A stretch of DNA of 22,294 bases. Source: a virus. Position 1 is the first letter of the stretch, and each line of letters starts with the position of its first letter. The DNA lies in the IMG/VR virus record IMGVR_UViG_3300025891_000012, positions 1 to 22,294 of that record. One strand, 5' to 3'. This document shows, piece by piece, positions 7,228 through 14,758 of this stretch. A program made the translations under genes and the position numbers. The notes under the pieces were generated by a model. The model was not told the origin of the DNA. It was given only the letters and a program-made list of their open reading frames with translations, and searched no databases.

Positions 7228-7236
7228 GGGGGCTCC

Positions 7237-7647
7237 TTAGGGCAGGCAGTTGAGAGTGAGGGTGAAGTCGACGCGGTGCGTGTCTTGCGCGTGCATCTGT
7301 GAGTCCATGATGACGAGCGCATAGTCTTCGTTCTTGAAGACCCGATACGTCTCGGGCGTGGATTCGAGGCCGCGCCAGACGATGGTGAGCGTGTTCGAGT
7401 CCTTGCCGACCTCGGTCTTGAGGTTCGCGCGCAGGCGCACGAGGTGTTCGGCCGCCGTCTCGCCTTGCGTGTCGAGGCCGACCATGTAGCCGCTGATGCG
7501 CACGGGCATGTAGCCGGAAACGAAGTCGACGGTCTGCACGGGCTCAGGTGAGAGCGCGTTGCAGGCGACGCCGATGGTGCGTGGACGGGCTCCTATCTCG
7601 ACGCCGGTAGCGTGGAACGGGAAGGCTCCGAGGGTGGCAAAGCTCAT
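7237..7647 (-). CDS. Minor tail protein immediately after the tape measure
   Basis: This 136-residue protein starts at ATG 7647, overlapping the tape measure TGA as ATGA. The gene directly after the tape measure usually encodes the distal tail protein or an equivalent tail-tip adaptor. Length and beta-rich composition (FVSGYMPVRISGYMVG, then DSNTLTIVWRGL) fit a small beta-sandwich adaptor. Family assignment is not certain from sequence alone. Confidence 0.72.
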   Translation of the reverse strand: MSFATLGAFPFHATGVEIGARPRTIGVACNALSPEPVQTVDFVSGYMPVRISGYMVGLDTQGETAAEHLVRLRANLKTEVGKDSNTLTIVWRGLESTPETYRVFKNEDYALVIMDSQMHAQDTHRVDFTLTLNCLP

Positions 7648-9707
7648 GCGAACCTCACTTGCTGCATGAGGATGCCGCCCACCATGTCGGCGAACTTCTC
7701 GGCGGCGCGGCGGTCGGTGCCGTTCACGTTGGCGACGTTGATAACGATGTCGCCGCCGCGCTTTCCCATCTTCGACTCGGGGATGATGTACTCACCCTCG
7801 CCGCCCTCGCCGAGGGTGTAGGCGGTGCCGCCGGGGCGTGCCGGGGCGTATCCGCCGTCCGCTCTGCCGGGGGGGTGCCAATCGGGAACGGGGGCGATGT
7901 TCGCCCTCGTCGAACTCTTGTGCTGGCTCATGCTGCCGGGCGTGATGCCGGCCGAGGCCATGTCGCGGAACTCTAGGAGCCGCTGCATCGCGGCGTTTAT
8001 CGGCCCCATCCAGCCGTTGACGTTGAAGTGGCCGGCGCGCACTGGCCTCCCGGCGTTGGCGCGCAGGTCCGCAAGGCGATTCTCCGCGCGCTTGACTTTC
8101 GCCGCCCACTCGGCGGTATCGGGAGCGCCGAGCTTCTGCTTCTTCTCGAGCTCCTGCCGCAATATGGCAAGCTTCTCGCGCGCCTTCAGGATGGCAGGGT
8201 CGAAGCCCGCCCAGAAGCCGCCGTGCTGACTCATGCTCGCGGGATTGATGCCGGCAGCGAGGCCCGCAGCAAAGGCAGCAGCGGCCTTCTGGCCAGCGTC
8301 CCCGTACTTGGCCATCATCTCGGCTACCATTTCGGGAGGTAGCATCTGCTCCTCGACCCCGGCACCGCCCGCGCTGAAGGCAGCCATGCCGAGAAACTGC
8401 GTCAAGGAGAACCCTCCTAGGAGCTTCGAGAGCCACCCGACCTTGGCTGCGCCACCGGGAGCGCCAAGCGGTGCAGGAACACCTTTTCCGCCGCCGCCCG
8501 GCAGCCCGCCCTTTCCCATCAGCGCCAGCGTGTTCGCCTCAGTGGCCGCCGTATTGAGCCCGACGGCGGTCGTGAGCGGTACCTCTGTGGCTGCGCCGCC
8601 GCCCTTGCCCAGAAGGCCACCGAGCAGGCCCTTGGTGCTACCGAGGAGGCCGAACTTGTTGAGCGCCAGCGCCAGAACGCCCGCCGTAATAGCGAACTTC
8701 TGCAGCGCGCCGGGCAGACTGGTGAACACCTTGGAGATGGTGCCAATCACCTTGACGATGGCTACTGTGGTGTCCTTTATGACGTTGAACGTGTTGATGA
8801 GGGTGTCGCCCACGCCCGCGGGCAGCATCGCCTTGAACATGCCAGTGAATCCGCCCTCCTTGAATCCGGCGGACACCTTCTCGCCCCACCTCTTGAACAT
8901 ATCCCCGTACTTCTGCCCTAGCCCGTCGAGGTAGGTTCCTACCTTGGCGAATGCGACCTTGAAGCTGGGGAAGATGCCCGAAAGGGCGCTGGCGCCGAGG
9001 CGGGACAGCGCGGCTATCATGTTCTTCCACGAGCCGAGAGTGGTGCCGCCGGACGCGAGCGCGGCGCCGCCGAGCCCCTTCTCCATTGCTCTGGCGAACT
9101 CGGGGAAGTGGATCTTCCCCGCCGAGGCCAGCTCTATGACCTGTGCCGATGTCTTCCCCAGCTCTTTCCCAAGGAACTGGACAACGGGGATCCCCGTGTC
9201 GTTGAGTTGGGCGATCACGTCGCCCTGAATCTTGTTGGACGCGGCGACCTTGTTGAAAATCGCGCCCATCTCGGCGAGTGATCCACCACTGATAGTCGCG
9301 GCGTCGGCAACCAGCCGCAGAGTCGCCTCCAGTTGCTGCCCCGGTTTGACACCAGCGGCGACAGTGGTCGCAGCGATGGTCGCAGCTTCGTCGAGGCCGA
9401 ACGCCGTGCCCTTCACTGACGCCAGGGCGTTGTCCATGATGAGCTGGACCTCGGCGGCGCTGTGCCCCAGGCCTTCGAGCTTCGCGGTAGCGTTCTCAAT
9501 CGAACTGAGACGCTGGAAGCCCTTGACGAGGGTCGTGCCGACAAGGCCGGCGACGGCTGCCCCGGCGACAACCGCGCCCCTCTTGAACGCGGTGCCGAGC
9601 ATTTCGCCGGTTTTGCCGAACTTGCTGTGGACCTGGTCCATGCCGCGATTGAACTGCCGGTCGTCGATGCCCAGCGTGGCGACCAAATCGGCAACGGTCA
9701 TGCTCAT
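7644..9707 (-). CDS. Tape measure protein
   Basis: This 687-residue protein is the longest in the window and lies between the tail assembly chaperone and the tail-tip genes, as expected for a tape measure. The N-terminal third has the helical tape-measure domain (LVATLGIDDRQFNRGMDQV, later AATTVAAGVKPGQQLEATLR and IAQLNDTGIPVVQFLGKEL). Two hydrophobic stretches occur, near residues 45 to 65 and 335 to 365. The C-terminus (GEGEYIIPESKMGKRGGDI) is typical of actinophage tape measures. Using the rule of thumb of about 1.5 angstrom per residue, the tail would be roughly 100 nm, a short to medium siphovirus tail. ATG 9707 overlaps the chaperone TGA as ATGA. Confidence 0.93.
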   Translation of the reverse strand: MSMTVADLVATLGIDDRQFNRGMDQVHSKFGKTGEMLGTAFKRGAVVAGAAVAGLVGTTLVKGFQRLSSIENATAKLEGLGHSAAEVQLIMDNALASVKGTAFGLDEAATIAATTVAAGVKPGQQLEATLRLVADAATISGGSLAEMGAIFNKVAASNKIQGDVIAQLNDTGIPVVQFLGKELGKTSAQVIELASAGKIHFPEFARAMEKGLGGAALASGGTTLGSWKNMIAALSRLGASALSGIFPSFKVAFAKVGTYLDGLGQKYGDMFKRWGEKVSAGFKEGGFTGMFKAMLPAGVGDTLINTFNVIKDTTVAIVKVIGTISKVFTSLPGALQKFAITAGVLALALNKFGLLGSTKGLLGGLLGKGGGAATEVPLTTAVGLNTAATEANTLALMGKGGLPGGGGKGVPAPLGAPGGAAKVGWLSKLLGGFSLTQFLGMAAFSAGGAGVEEQMLPPEMVAEMMAKYGDAGQKAAAAFAAGLAAGINPASMSQHGGFWAGFDPAILKAREKLAILRQELEKKQKLGAPDTAEWAAKVKRAENRLADLRANAGRPVRAGHFNVNGWMGPINAAMQRLLEFRDMASAGITPGSMSQHKSSTRANIAPVPDWHPPGRADGGYAPARPGGTAYTLGEGGEGEYIIPESKMGKRGGDIVINVANVNGTDRRAAEKFADMVGGILMQQVRFA
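7919..8252 (-). repeat. Duplicated GIxPxSMSQH segment in the tape measure C-terminal half
   Basis: Two copies, GINPASMSQH (around 8222 to 8252) and GITPGSMSQH (around 7919 to 7950), lie about 300 bases apart. The underlying DNA is also closely similar, which suggests a fairly recent segmental duplication or selection for both sites. Function is unknown. Confidence 0.6.
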
Positions 9708-10305
9708 CGTTTACTCGCTTTCGGGAAGGACGCGAAGAAGCTGGGCGCGTCGGCTGCGGTGAGTAGCTTCGGCCCCGCCGGAGCTCGCATCACGCCGGCG
9801 TATACCGACTCGGAGGAGAGCCCGGCGAGAAGCACCTGGAAGCGTCGCCAAGTCATGCCGGCGTCCAGTTCATGAAGTAGGTCCAATCTGTATTCGCGGG
9901 CGAAGTCCGCTTCTACCGCGACCCAGTTTTCGAGGAAGGCGTAGGCCCCTTCTTCGGGGGCTTGGGGCTCACCACTTCCCCCTCTTCGCTCGCGCTGGCG
10001 CCGTTGTAGGCCGCTGAAATGGCCTGCATGAGGATCGCGACCTGGTCGATTGTCAGGCCACCATCGAGCCAGGCGTCAAACGTCTCGGGCGGTACGATTT
10101 CGCTCATCATCTTGAGCGACTCGGCGCCGGTCATCTCGTCCTGGTCGTGGCCACTTGCCCGACGCTGCAGGAGCATGAAAATAGGCTTCGCGGGCATCGC
10201 TGAGAACAGTTCCCAGTCCTGCCCCTGGAAGTTCTTGAGCACGACCGGGCTCTGGTCAAGTTCGGCCAGCGCCTGCTCGGCGTCGACGTACTTGCCGCTC
10301 GCCAT
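9704..10305 (-). CDS. Tail assembly chaperone, -1 frameshifted long form (gpGT-like)
   Basis: A -1 shift near the end of the short form would give a protein of about 200 residues; the 602-base span plus one re-read base makes exactly 201 codons. The -1 frame reads PEEGAYAFLENWVAVEADF, then REYRLDLLHELDAGMTWRRF, and ends at TGA 9704. EADFAREYRLDL and MTWRRF match the style of T-domains in actinobacterial phages. The T region has no start codon of its own with a ribosome site: its first in-frame TTG is mid-domain. The exact slip site is unclear. Candidates are GGGGG followed by AAG (9978 to 9982 and on) and the C-runs at 9964 to 9967 and 9956 to 9960. None is a textbook X XXY YYZ heptamer. Confidence 0.82.
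9913..10305 (-). CDS. Tail assembly chaperone, short form (gpG-like)
   Basis: This 130-residue protein starts at ATG 10305, overlapping the tail tube TAA by one base. It is mostly helical and lies between the tail tube and tape measure genes, the fixed place of the gpG chaperone that binds the tape measure during tail assembly. The zero frame ends at TAG 9913 after a low-complexity tail (VVSPKPPKKGPTPSSKTG). That tail overlaps a well-formed protein sequence in the -1 frame, which supports the frameshifted long form listed separately. Confidence 0.88.
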   Translation of the reverse strand: MASGKYVDAEQALAELDQSPVVLKNFQGQDWELFSAMPAKPIFMLLQRRASGHDQDEMTGAESLKMMSEIVPPETFDAWLDGGLTIDQVAILMQAISAAYNGASASEEGEVVSPKPPKKGPTPSSKTGSR

Positions 10306-10772
10306 TACGAGCCGTCTTCGGTCCTGGTGACAGCGCCGAAGACCTTCAGCTCAGCCGTCCACGCGGTCTTCTCGCCGCCGGCGAATGCGTTGACGTTTGA
10401 CGTAGCCGAGAAGGTCAGGACCTCGGCAGTCGCGGCGGCCGGGCTGGTGATCTGGTACATCAGCATCCCGGCGAGGCCGGTAATGTCCTGCACGGCCTCC
10501 ACGGCCGCCTGTCCGGCGTCGCGGGTGCCGTCGACGCTGGACTCCATGCGGGCACCCTTGAGCGCGCAGGTGTAGCCGTGGCCGATGACGACCGGCTTGG
10601 CGAGGCCGCCGTCGTCGGCGTCCATGAAGTCGACTTCGCGGCTGGACGTGCTGAACGAGATGCCGTCTTCGTCGAGGCCGCCGATGGGCGTCCAGACGGG
10701 CACGAGCACCGTGCCGGTGTTGACGTCGATGGTGAAATCTCTGCTCAGAACCTTGTCGGGCGTGCCGGGCAT
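10305..10772 (-). CDS. Major tail protein (tail tube)
   Basis: This 155-residue protein sits directly before the tail assembly chaperone. It has the composition of a tail tube beta-sandwich (SRDFTIDVNTGTVLVPVWTP, then GISFSTSSREVDFMDADDGG). The segment about tail-tube insertion loops is followed by VLTFSATSNVNAF and a closing beta strand. ATG 10772 has TAGGAG six bases upstream, one of the better ribosome sites here, as expected for a highly expressed structural protein. Confidence 0.87.
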   Translation of the reverse strand: MPGTPDKVLSRDFTIDVNTGTVLVPVWTPIGGLDEDGISFSTSSREVDFMDADDGGLAKPVVIGHGYTCALKGARMESSVDGTRDAGQAAVEAVQDITGLAGMLMYQITSPAAATAEVLTFSATSNVNAFAGGEKTAWTAELKVFGAVTRTEDGS

Positions 10773-10781
10773 GATGCGCTC

Positions 10782-11216
10782 CTAGTCTCGATGTGTGGTG
10801 AGTGCCCTGACGTGTAGGGCGAAGTTCAGCGTGTAGCGGTAGCGGTTCTTGAGGTCGGTGCCGATGTTCGTGGGAGCCGTCTGGGGCGACTCGCAGACGA
10901 TGACGAAGACCTCGTCGTCGCCGCCGGGGTCGAGCACGATGTAGCGCAGCCCCTGGAGGGCGTCATACAGGGCCACGGCGCGCGTCTGCGGCGTCGTGGC
11001 GTCGTTCGGCGCCCCACGCACCATGAATTGCACGGTGGGCTCGTTGTAGCCCCACGTAGCCGCGGCCGGCGTCGGGTTGCCGCCCGTCGAGAGAATCATC
11101 ACGGCGGCGTCCGGGGTATCCGGCAGGCGCTCGGGGAAGCAGTCGCCACCGACGGACGTGGTGTAGGTGACGAGCCCGGCGGTGGTCAGGTACTTGGCGA
11201 GGGCGCGGCTGGTCAT
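10782..11216 (-). CDS. Tail terminator protein
   Basis: This 144-residue protein lies between the connector genes and the tail tube gene, where siphoviruses encode the tail terminator that caps the tube and joins it to the head. The helix-then-strand pattern (SRALAKYLTTAGLVTY, then DAAVMILSTGGNP, then PTVQFMVRGAP) fits the ferredoxin-like terminator families seen in actinobacterial phages. ATG 11216 overlaps the previous TGA as ATGA. Family name is from pattern recognition, not a search. Confidence 0.78.
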   Translation of the reverse strand: MTSRALAKYLTTAGLVTYTTSVGGDCFPERLPDTPDAAVMILSTGGNPTPAAATWGYNEPTVQFMVRGAPNDATTPQTRAVALYDALQGLRYIVLDPGGDDEVFVIVCESPQTAPTNIGTDLKNRYRYTLNFALHVRALTTHRD

Positions 11217-11593
11217 CGCATCTTCCCCTTGATGCTCATGCCGATTTTGATGCCGAGGCGCTTGGCGGTTTCCTTGGCGGCCATTTCAAGCCACTTGGCG
11301 TGGCCGGTCGTGTGCGGGGCCGTCGTGTCCTCATGCACCCAGACCGGGAGCAACGGCTTGTCAGAAGGGCCGACGTAGGAGACTTGGGCGGACAGTCCAG
11401 ACTCGTCGACTTCGGCCTTGCCGGAGTCGCGAAGGAACCCGCCGTCGGCTCTGGGCGACACGGGCACGTCCGGGGTGGCAACGCGCAGCAGCTCGTCGGC
11501 TGCGTCCTTGAGCGCCGCGGCGGCGGCCTTGTGCATCAGCGCCTTGACCGCGGGGATGTGATTAGCGACGACGACGATGCTAGACGTGCTCAC
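11213..11593 (-). CDS. Minor capsid or neck protein (HK97 gp10-like position)
   Basis: This 126-residue protein has a helical N-terminus (AVKALMHKAAAAALKDAADELL), a central PVSPRADGGFLRDSGKAEV segment and the C-terminal PHTTGHAKWLEMAAKETAK. This arrangement is typical of the small neck proteins encoded just before the tail terminator. GTG 11593 overlaps the preceding TGA as GTGA. It probably takes part in head-tail joining. No enzymatic motif is visible. Confidence 0.75.
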   Translation of the reverse strand: MSTSSIVVVANHIPAVKALMHKAAAAALKDAADELLRVATPDVPVSPRADGGFLRDSGKAEVDESGLSAQVSYVGPSDKPLLPVWVHEDTTAPHTTGHAKWLEMAAKETAKRLGIKIGMSIKGKMR

Positions 11594-11865
11594 GTGGCCT
11601 CAGTCTCTTCCTCGGGCTCGGGCACGTTAGGAGTCACAACCTCGTCGATGACATCCTCCGGGTAACCGATCTTGTGCATGAGCCGCTTGAACACTCCGCC
11701 GGTGGCGGGCGGCGCGGGTTCTTCCTCGGGGACCGGCATGAATCGCGGCTCGTCGGCGTCGGTTGTCACGTCCATCATGCGTACCGGCTCGTCTGCGGGC
11801 TCCAGGTCCATCCCCTGGTCGAAGTGCATCACCATGTCGGCGTGCGGCAGCTTGTACCAAGGCAT
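11590..11865 (-). CDS. Small acidic protein of the head-tail region
   Basis: This 91-residue protein is strongly acidic, with a proline and glutamate-rich middle (PRFMPVPEEEPAPP) and end (EPEEETEAT). A short amphipathic segment (VFKRLMHKIGYPEDVIDEV) lies between. ATG 11865 is preferred over TTG 11871 because AGGAGG lies seven bases before the ATG and only one base before the TTG. Similar short acidic genes occur between connector genes in related phages. Function is unknown. Confidence 0.7.
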   Translation of the reverse strand: MPWYKLPHADMVMHFDQGMDLEPADEPVRMMDVTTDADEPRFMPVPEEEPAPPATGGVFKRLMHKIGYPEDVIDEVVTPNVPEPEEETEAT

Positions 11866-11887
11866 CGTCAATCCTCCTGAGTCGGCG

Positions 11888-12202
11888 TCATTTGCACGTC
11901 ACCTTGACCTGGACGGCCTCGCCGGGTCGTCCCTGTGGGCCAGCCGTGATGACGTAGGTGGCGCTGCCGTCAATCACGACTCGCGCCCCGGTCCCGAACG
12001 GCTCAGCATCGTCGGGGTGGACGTATGCGGTGACTTCGGAGACGGTCAAAGCGCCCGCGGCGTCGCGCACCTGCTGTCGCATGTAGGAGACCTTGCCGAG
12101 CACGGTGACGGGATCGCCATAGAGAGAGCCGTCGCCGCCCTCGCCCGAGTAGGCTTCGACCGTTATCGAGTCTCGGCGCAACCTGCGGGGGATCGTCTTC
12201 AA
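11888..12202 (-). CDS. Head closure (stopper) protein candidate
   Basis: This 104-residue protein starts at TTG 12202, overlapping the preceding TGA. The small beta-barrel composition (RDSITVEAYSGEGGDG, then VTVLGKVSYMRQQV, then TYVITAGPQGRPG) matches head-completion stopper proteins encoded directly after the head-tail adaptor. No alternative ATG gives a better start. The role is inferred from position and fold-like pattern. Confidence 0.75.
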   Translation of the reverse strand: MKTIPRRLRRDSITVEAYSGEGGDGSLYGDPVTVLGKVSYMRQQVRDAAGALTVSEVTAYVHPDDAEPFGTGARVVIDGSATYVITAGPQGRPGEAVQVKVTCK

Positions 12203-12663
12203 AGCAGGTCCTCGTGGGCGAAGTACAGGATCGGCTCGCTGCTCCCGGCGTCGGTGACGAACTGCGCATCGTCGACGGCCGGCAGCATGCCTTGGAGCTC
12301 CAGCGTCCCGACGCTTGACTTGCCGACGGACCGGCGCATGATGCGGGCCTCGGCATCGGTGAAGTAGACCCCCGTGGCCGCGCTGCCCGTGATGCCGGTG
12401 TAGCCGGTGCGCCAGGTGTAGTCGCCGATGGTCTCGCCGGCGAGGCCCAGGGGGTTCTCATAGGCGCGGCGCACGGCGGTGCAGACCGTCGCCAGGACGG
12501 CCCCGGGAACCTCGCTGCCGCTGCCGTCCTCATACGTCGTCCCTGTGATGTCCGCGGCCAGGGCGCTGGCGTCGTCAAGGAGTGCGCCGACCCGCTCTTC
12601 GTCAGCGGCCGGGATGGTGTTCTCGTAGCGGACTTGGAACTCGTCGAAGGACACGAAGGTCAT
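12199..12663 (-). CDS. Head-tail connector (adaptor) protein
   Basis: This 154-residue protein begins with FVSFDEFQVRYENTIPAADEE, followed by a helical region (RVGALLDDASALAADITG, then VLATVCTAVRRAYENP). This is the usual layout of gp6 or gp15-like head-tail adaptors that dock on the portal. ATG 12663 has AGGAG nine bases upstream and follows the glycosyltransferase-like stop by four bases. It resumes the standard structural order after the three-gene sugar cassette. Confidence 0.83.
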   Translation of the reverse strand: MTFVSFDEFQVRYENTIPAADEERVGALLDDASALAADITGTTYEDGSGSEVPGAVLATVCTAVRRAYENPLGLAGETIGDYTWRTGYTGITGSAATGVYFTDAEARIMRRSVGKSSVGTLELQGMLPAVDDAQFVTDAGSSEPILYFAHEDLL

Positions 12664-12667
12664 GGCA

Positions 12668-13471
12668 TCAAGCTCCTATCAATTCCCACGAGGGAAGACC
12701 CTGTAGGCGCCGGACGCGCGGGCTGGTCGGGTTCAGGCGCAGTTCGTGTCCGGTGACGCGGTTGCGGTAGACGAGCACGTCGGCGGCGATCATGGCCTCC
12801 GCGTCGACGGCGTGACCGGACCAGTCGACATCGAGAGCCGACGCATCGGCCCCGATGAACGTGTGCGCGACGCGGCAGTGAATGGCCTTACTGCGGTCGG
12901 TGCCGATGCGTCCCTGCACGAGGGATTCTCCGTCTGCGTGGTCGACGATGGACGGCCACGTGTACCAGATGCGCACCCCCTGCTTGAGCTCAAAGAAGCG
13001 GCTGAGGCGGCGGTCGTAGTTCGGGATGTTCCTCAGCGTGTCGCCGTGTTCGATCATCTCGGGAATCACGCTCGTCGGCACGGCAATCAGCGGTCCCCAG
13101 TTGAGCGTGTGCATGGTGAGCCACGAGGCACCGGTGGCGCGCGCCTTGCGGTCCGCTGCCGTCACCATGGCCGCATAGGGCCTGACGCGCCCCACGTAGC
13201 CGCATACGGGCGCGTCGGCGGGCACGTACTCAAGTGCGGCGGTCAGTCCGGCTAGCAAGTCGCGGCAGGGAATGATGTCGTCTTGAATCACGACGTGGTG
13301 ACTGCAGGACGGATCGTAGGCGAGCATGGCGCGGCGGCCGGTGTCCCAACGGCTGCCGTTCGTGTCCCAGATGACCGGCACGTCGTCGCGGTCGAGTTTG
13401 GCGAGGATGGTATCGACCTGCGCCTTGCGCTTGGGATGCGCCATCATGCAGGCACTCAGCGACACGCTCAC
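12668..13471 (-). CDS. Glycosyltransferase-like protein
   Basis: This 267-residue protein starts at GTG 13471, overlapping the methyltransferase TGA as GTGA. The N-terminal ACMMAHPKRKAQVD, then WDTGRRAMLAYDP and HHVVIQDDIIPCRDLLAGL at about 58 to 76, look like a GT-A fold with the acidic pair D64-D65 in the place of a DxD metal site. LNWGPLIAVPTS follows in the acceptor half. Similar proteins occur in actinobacterial phages and are usually labelled glycosyltransferases. Together with the two preceding genes it forms a sugar cassette. Substrate and acceptor are unknown; virion proteins are an inference. Confidence 0.78.
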   Translation of the reverse strand: MSVSLSACMMAHPKRKAQVDTILAKLDRDDVPVIWDTNGSRWDTGRRAMLAYDPSCSHHVVIQDDIIPCRDLLAGLTAALEYVPADAPVCGYVGRVRPYAAMVTAADRKARATGASWLTMHTLNWGPLIAVPTSVIPEMIEHGDTLRNIPNYDRRLSRFFELKQGVRIWYTWPSIVDHADGESLVQGRIGTDRSKAIHCRVAHTFIGADASALDVDWSGHAVDAEAMIAADVLVYRNRVTGHELRLNPTSPRVRRLQGLPSWELIGA

Positions 13472-14127
13472 GGGTATGCCACCACTGCCAGCGAGCGACC
13501 ACCGGACCCGCCGCCGCGACGCGCGGTCTTCGGCATGTCGACGCGGCTGTAGTCAGAGAACCACGCGGGGTCCGGCAAGCCGGTATGCAGCGCGACCATG
13601 AGCGTTGTCCCGAGCGACGCCAGGTAGGGCGCGACTTCGGGCAGGATGGTCAACTCGTAGCCTTCGATGTCCATGACTGCCATGGCGGGGCGGCGCCCGT
13701 CCAGAATCTCGGGCAGGGCGCTCATCTTCACGGGCAGGCCGTCGTGACCGATTTTGCTCATGGAGTCGCCGTAAGCGGTCGTGACTCCGAGCTTGGCGGT
13801 GCCGTGCTCGACGCCCAGTGCGCCGGCGAATATCTCCACCTCGGGCGGAACACGCCGATGCAGCTCCCTGAGCGCGACGGGGTCGGGCTCGATGGCGATG
13901 ACCTCGGCGCCGCAGTCCAGCGCCCAGAGGGTCACGGGGCCTATCCACGCGCCGATGTCGACGAACAGGTCGCCGGGCTTCAGCACGGAGCGCACGAGTG
14001 CCTGCGTCTCGGGCTCCCATGCGTCGCGCTCGTATAGCTGCCAGAACTTCGCCCAGCGTTGCTCGATGGTCAAATCCTCGGTCCCTTCGTGGGGGTAGTT
14101 CCAGTGTGTCGGAGAGATGAGGGTCAC
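13468..14127 (-). CDS. FkbM-family-like SAM-dependent methyltransferase
   Basis: This 219-residue protein shows a class I methyltransferase fold. Motif I is FVDIGAWIGPVTLWAL at about 55 to 70, E80 of IAIEPDP is the ribose-binding acid, and AVMDIEGYELTIL at about 150 to 162 is the signature strand of FkbM-type O-methyltransferases, which often methylate sugar hydroxyls. GTG 14127 overlaps the family 32 glycosyltransferase stop as GTGA, and its own stop overlaps the next glycosyltransferase start. The sandwich between two glycosyltransferase genes strongly suggests that it methylates a transferred sugar. It could also act on a protein or small molecule. Confidence 0.88.
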   Translation of the reverse strand: MTLISPTHWNYPHEGTEDLTIEQRWAKFWQLYERDAWEPETQALVRSVLKPGDLFVDIGAWIGPVTLWALDCGAEVIAIEPDPVALRELHRRVPPEVEIFAGALGVEHGTAKLGVTTAYGDSMSKIGHDGLPVKMSALPEILDGRRPAMAVMDIEGYELTILPEVAPYLASLGTTLMVALHTGLPDPAWFSDYSRVDMPKTARRGGGSGGRSLAVVAYP

Positions 14128-14750
14128 AGTGGCATCCCTCTCTCGCGTCTACGATTCGCCCAATGATGGACAGCCCGGGCACCCGGGAACCGCTCCTTTC
14201 CGCGGCGCAGTTCCGACCACAGATAGGGGTAGAACAACTCTTTGGCGAAGACGGTCACGCCGTCGCCGTCCTCGCGCCATTTCTTCGTGAGGTACTGCGG
14301 CCCGCTCACCACGCGGGGAGCCCTGCCCCTCTGCGCAGCGATGCTCGCCGGCAGTCCGTCAATGAGCCGGCCGATGAACGGGTGGCCGGGGTCGGCTCCC
14401 ATGATGGCGTTGTTCAACCACGCAGGCGTGACCCAGGCGGCGAAACAGTCGACGCCGCCCAGCAAGTCGTCAATCGGCTTCAGGCACTCGAAGTCGGTGT
14501 CGACCCACACGCCGCCGAACTGGTACAGAAGTTCGTACCTGACGATGTCGGAGCGCAGTTGGCCTTCGTGGCCGGGGGCGAGTTCGTGCGCCCTGTTGTA
14601 AAGGTCCTGGTTGCGGAGCGGCGGCAGGTCGCCGTCGCCCCACAACCGATAGTCCCAGTCCGGGTGAAGCCGCTGCCAGCCTTCAGCGAACGCACGGAAC
14701 GCCTCAGGCATGGGCGGCCCCACCCAGAACTGATGGAAGCACTTGACCAC
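14124..14750 (-). CDS. Glycosyltransferase, family 32-like with DxD motif
   Basis: This 208-residue protein has the family 32 hallmark: HQFWVG near the N-terminus, then LRSDIVRYELLYQFGGVWVD from residue 65 on, with the DTD metal and nucleotide-sugar site at 84 to 86. It resembles enzymes that add single hexoses to protein or glycan acceptors. The chosen start is GTG 14750, eight bases after the capsid TAA with AGGGG upstream. The open frame continues to 15050, but the extra 100 residues lie antiparallel-free over the capsid gene in another frame and are an arginine-rich shadow. Its place directly after the major capsid gene suggests a virion protein as acceptor (inference). Confidence 0.87.
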   Translation of the reverse strand: MVKCFHQFWVGPPMPEAFRAFAEGWQRLHPDWDYRLWGDGDLPPLRNQDLYNRAHELAPGHEGQLRSDIVRYELLYQFGGVWVDTDFECLKPIDDLLGGVDCFAAWVTPAWLNNAIMGADPGHPFIGRLIDGLPASIAAQRGRAPRVVSGPQYLTKKWREDGDGVTVFAKELFYPYLWSELRRGKERFPGARAVHHWANRRRERGMPL

Positions 14751-14758
14751 TCGGCCCC

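Noticed and set aside
11866-11871. TTG start for the small acidic protein
   Set aside because: The AGGAGG site is only one base from the TTG but seven bases from ATG 11865, so the ATG is the better start.
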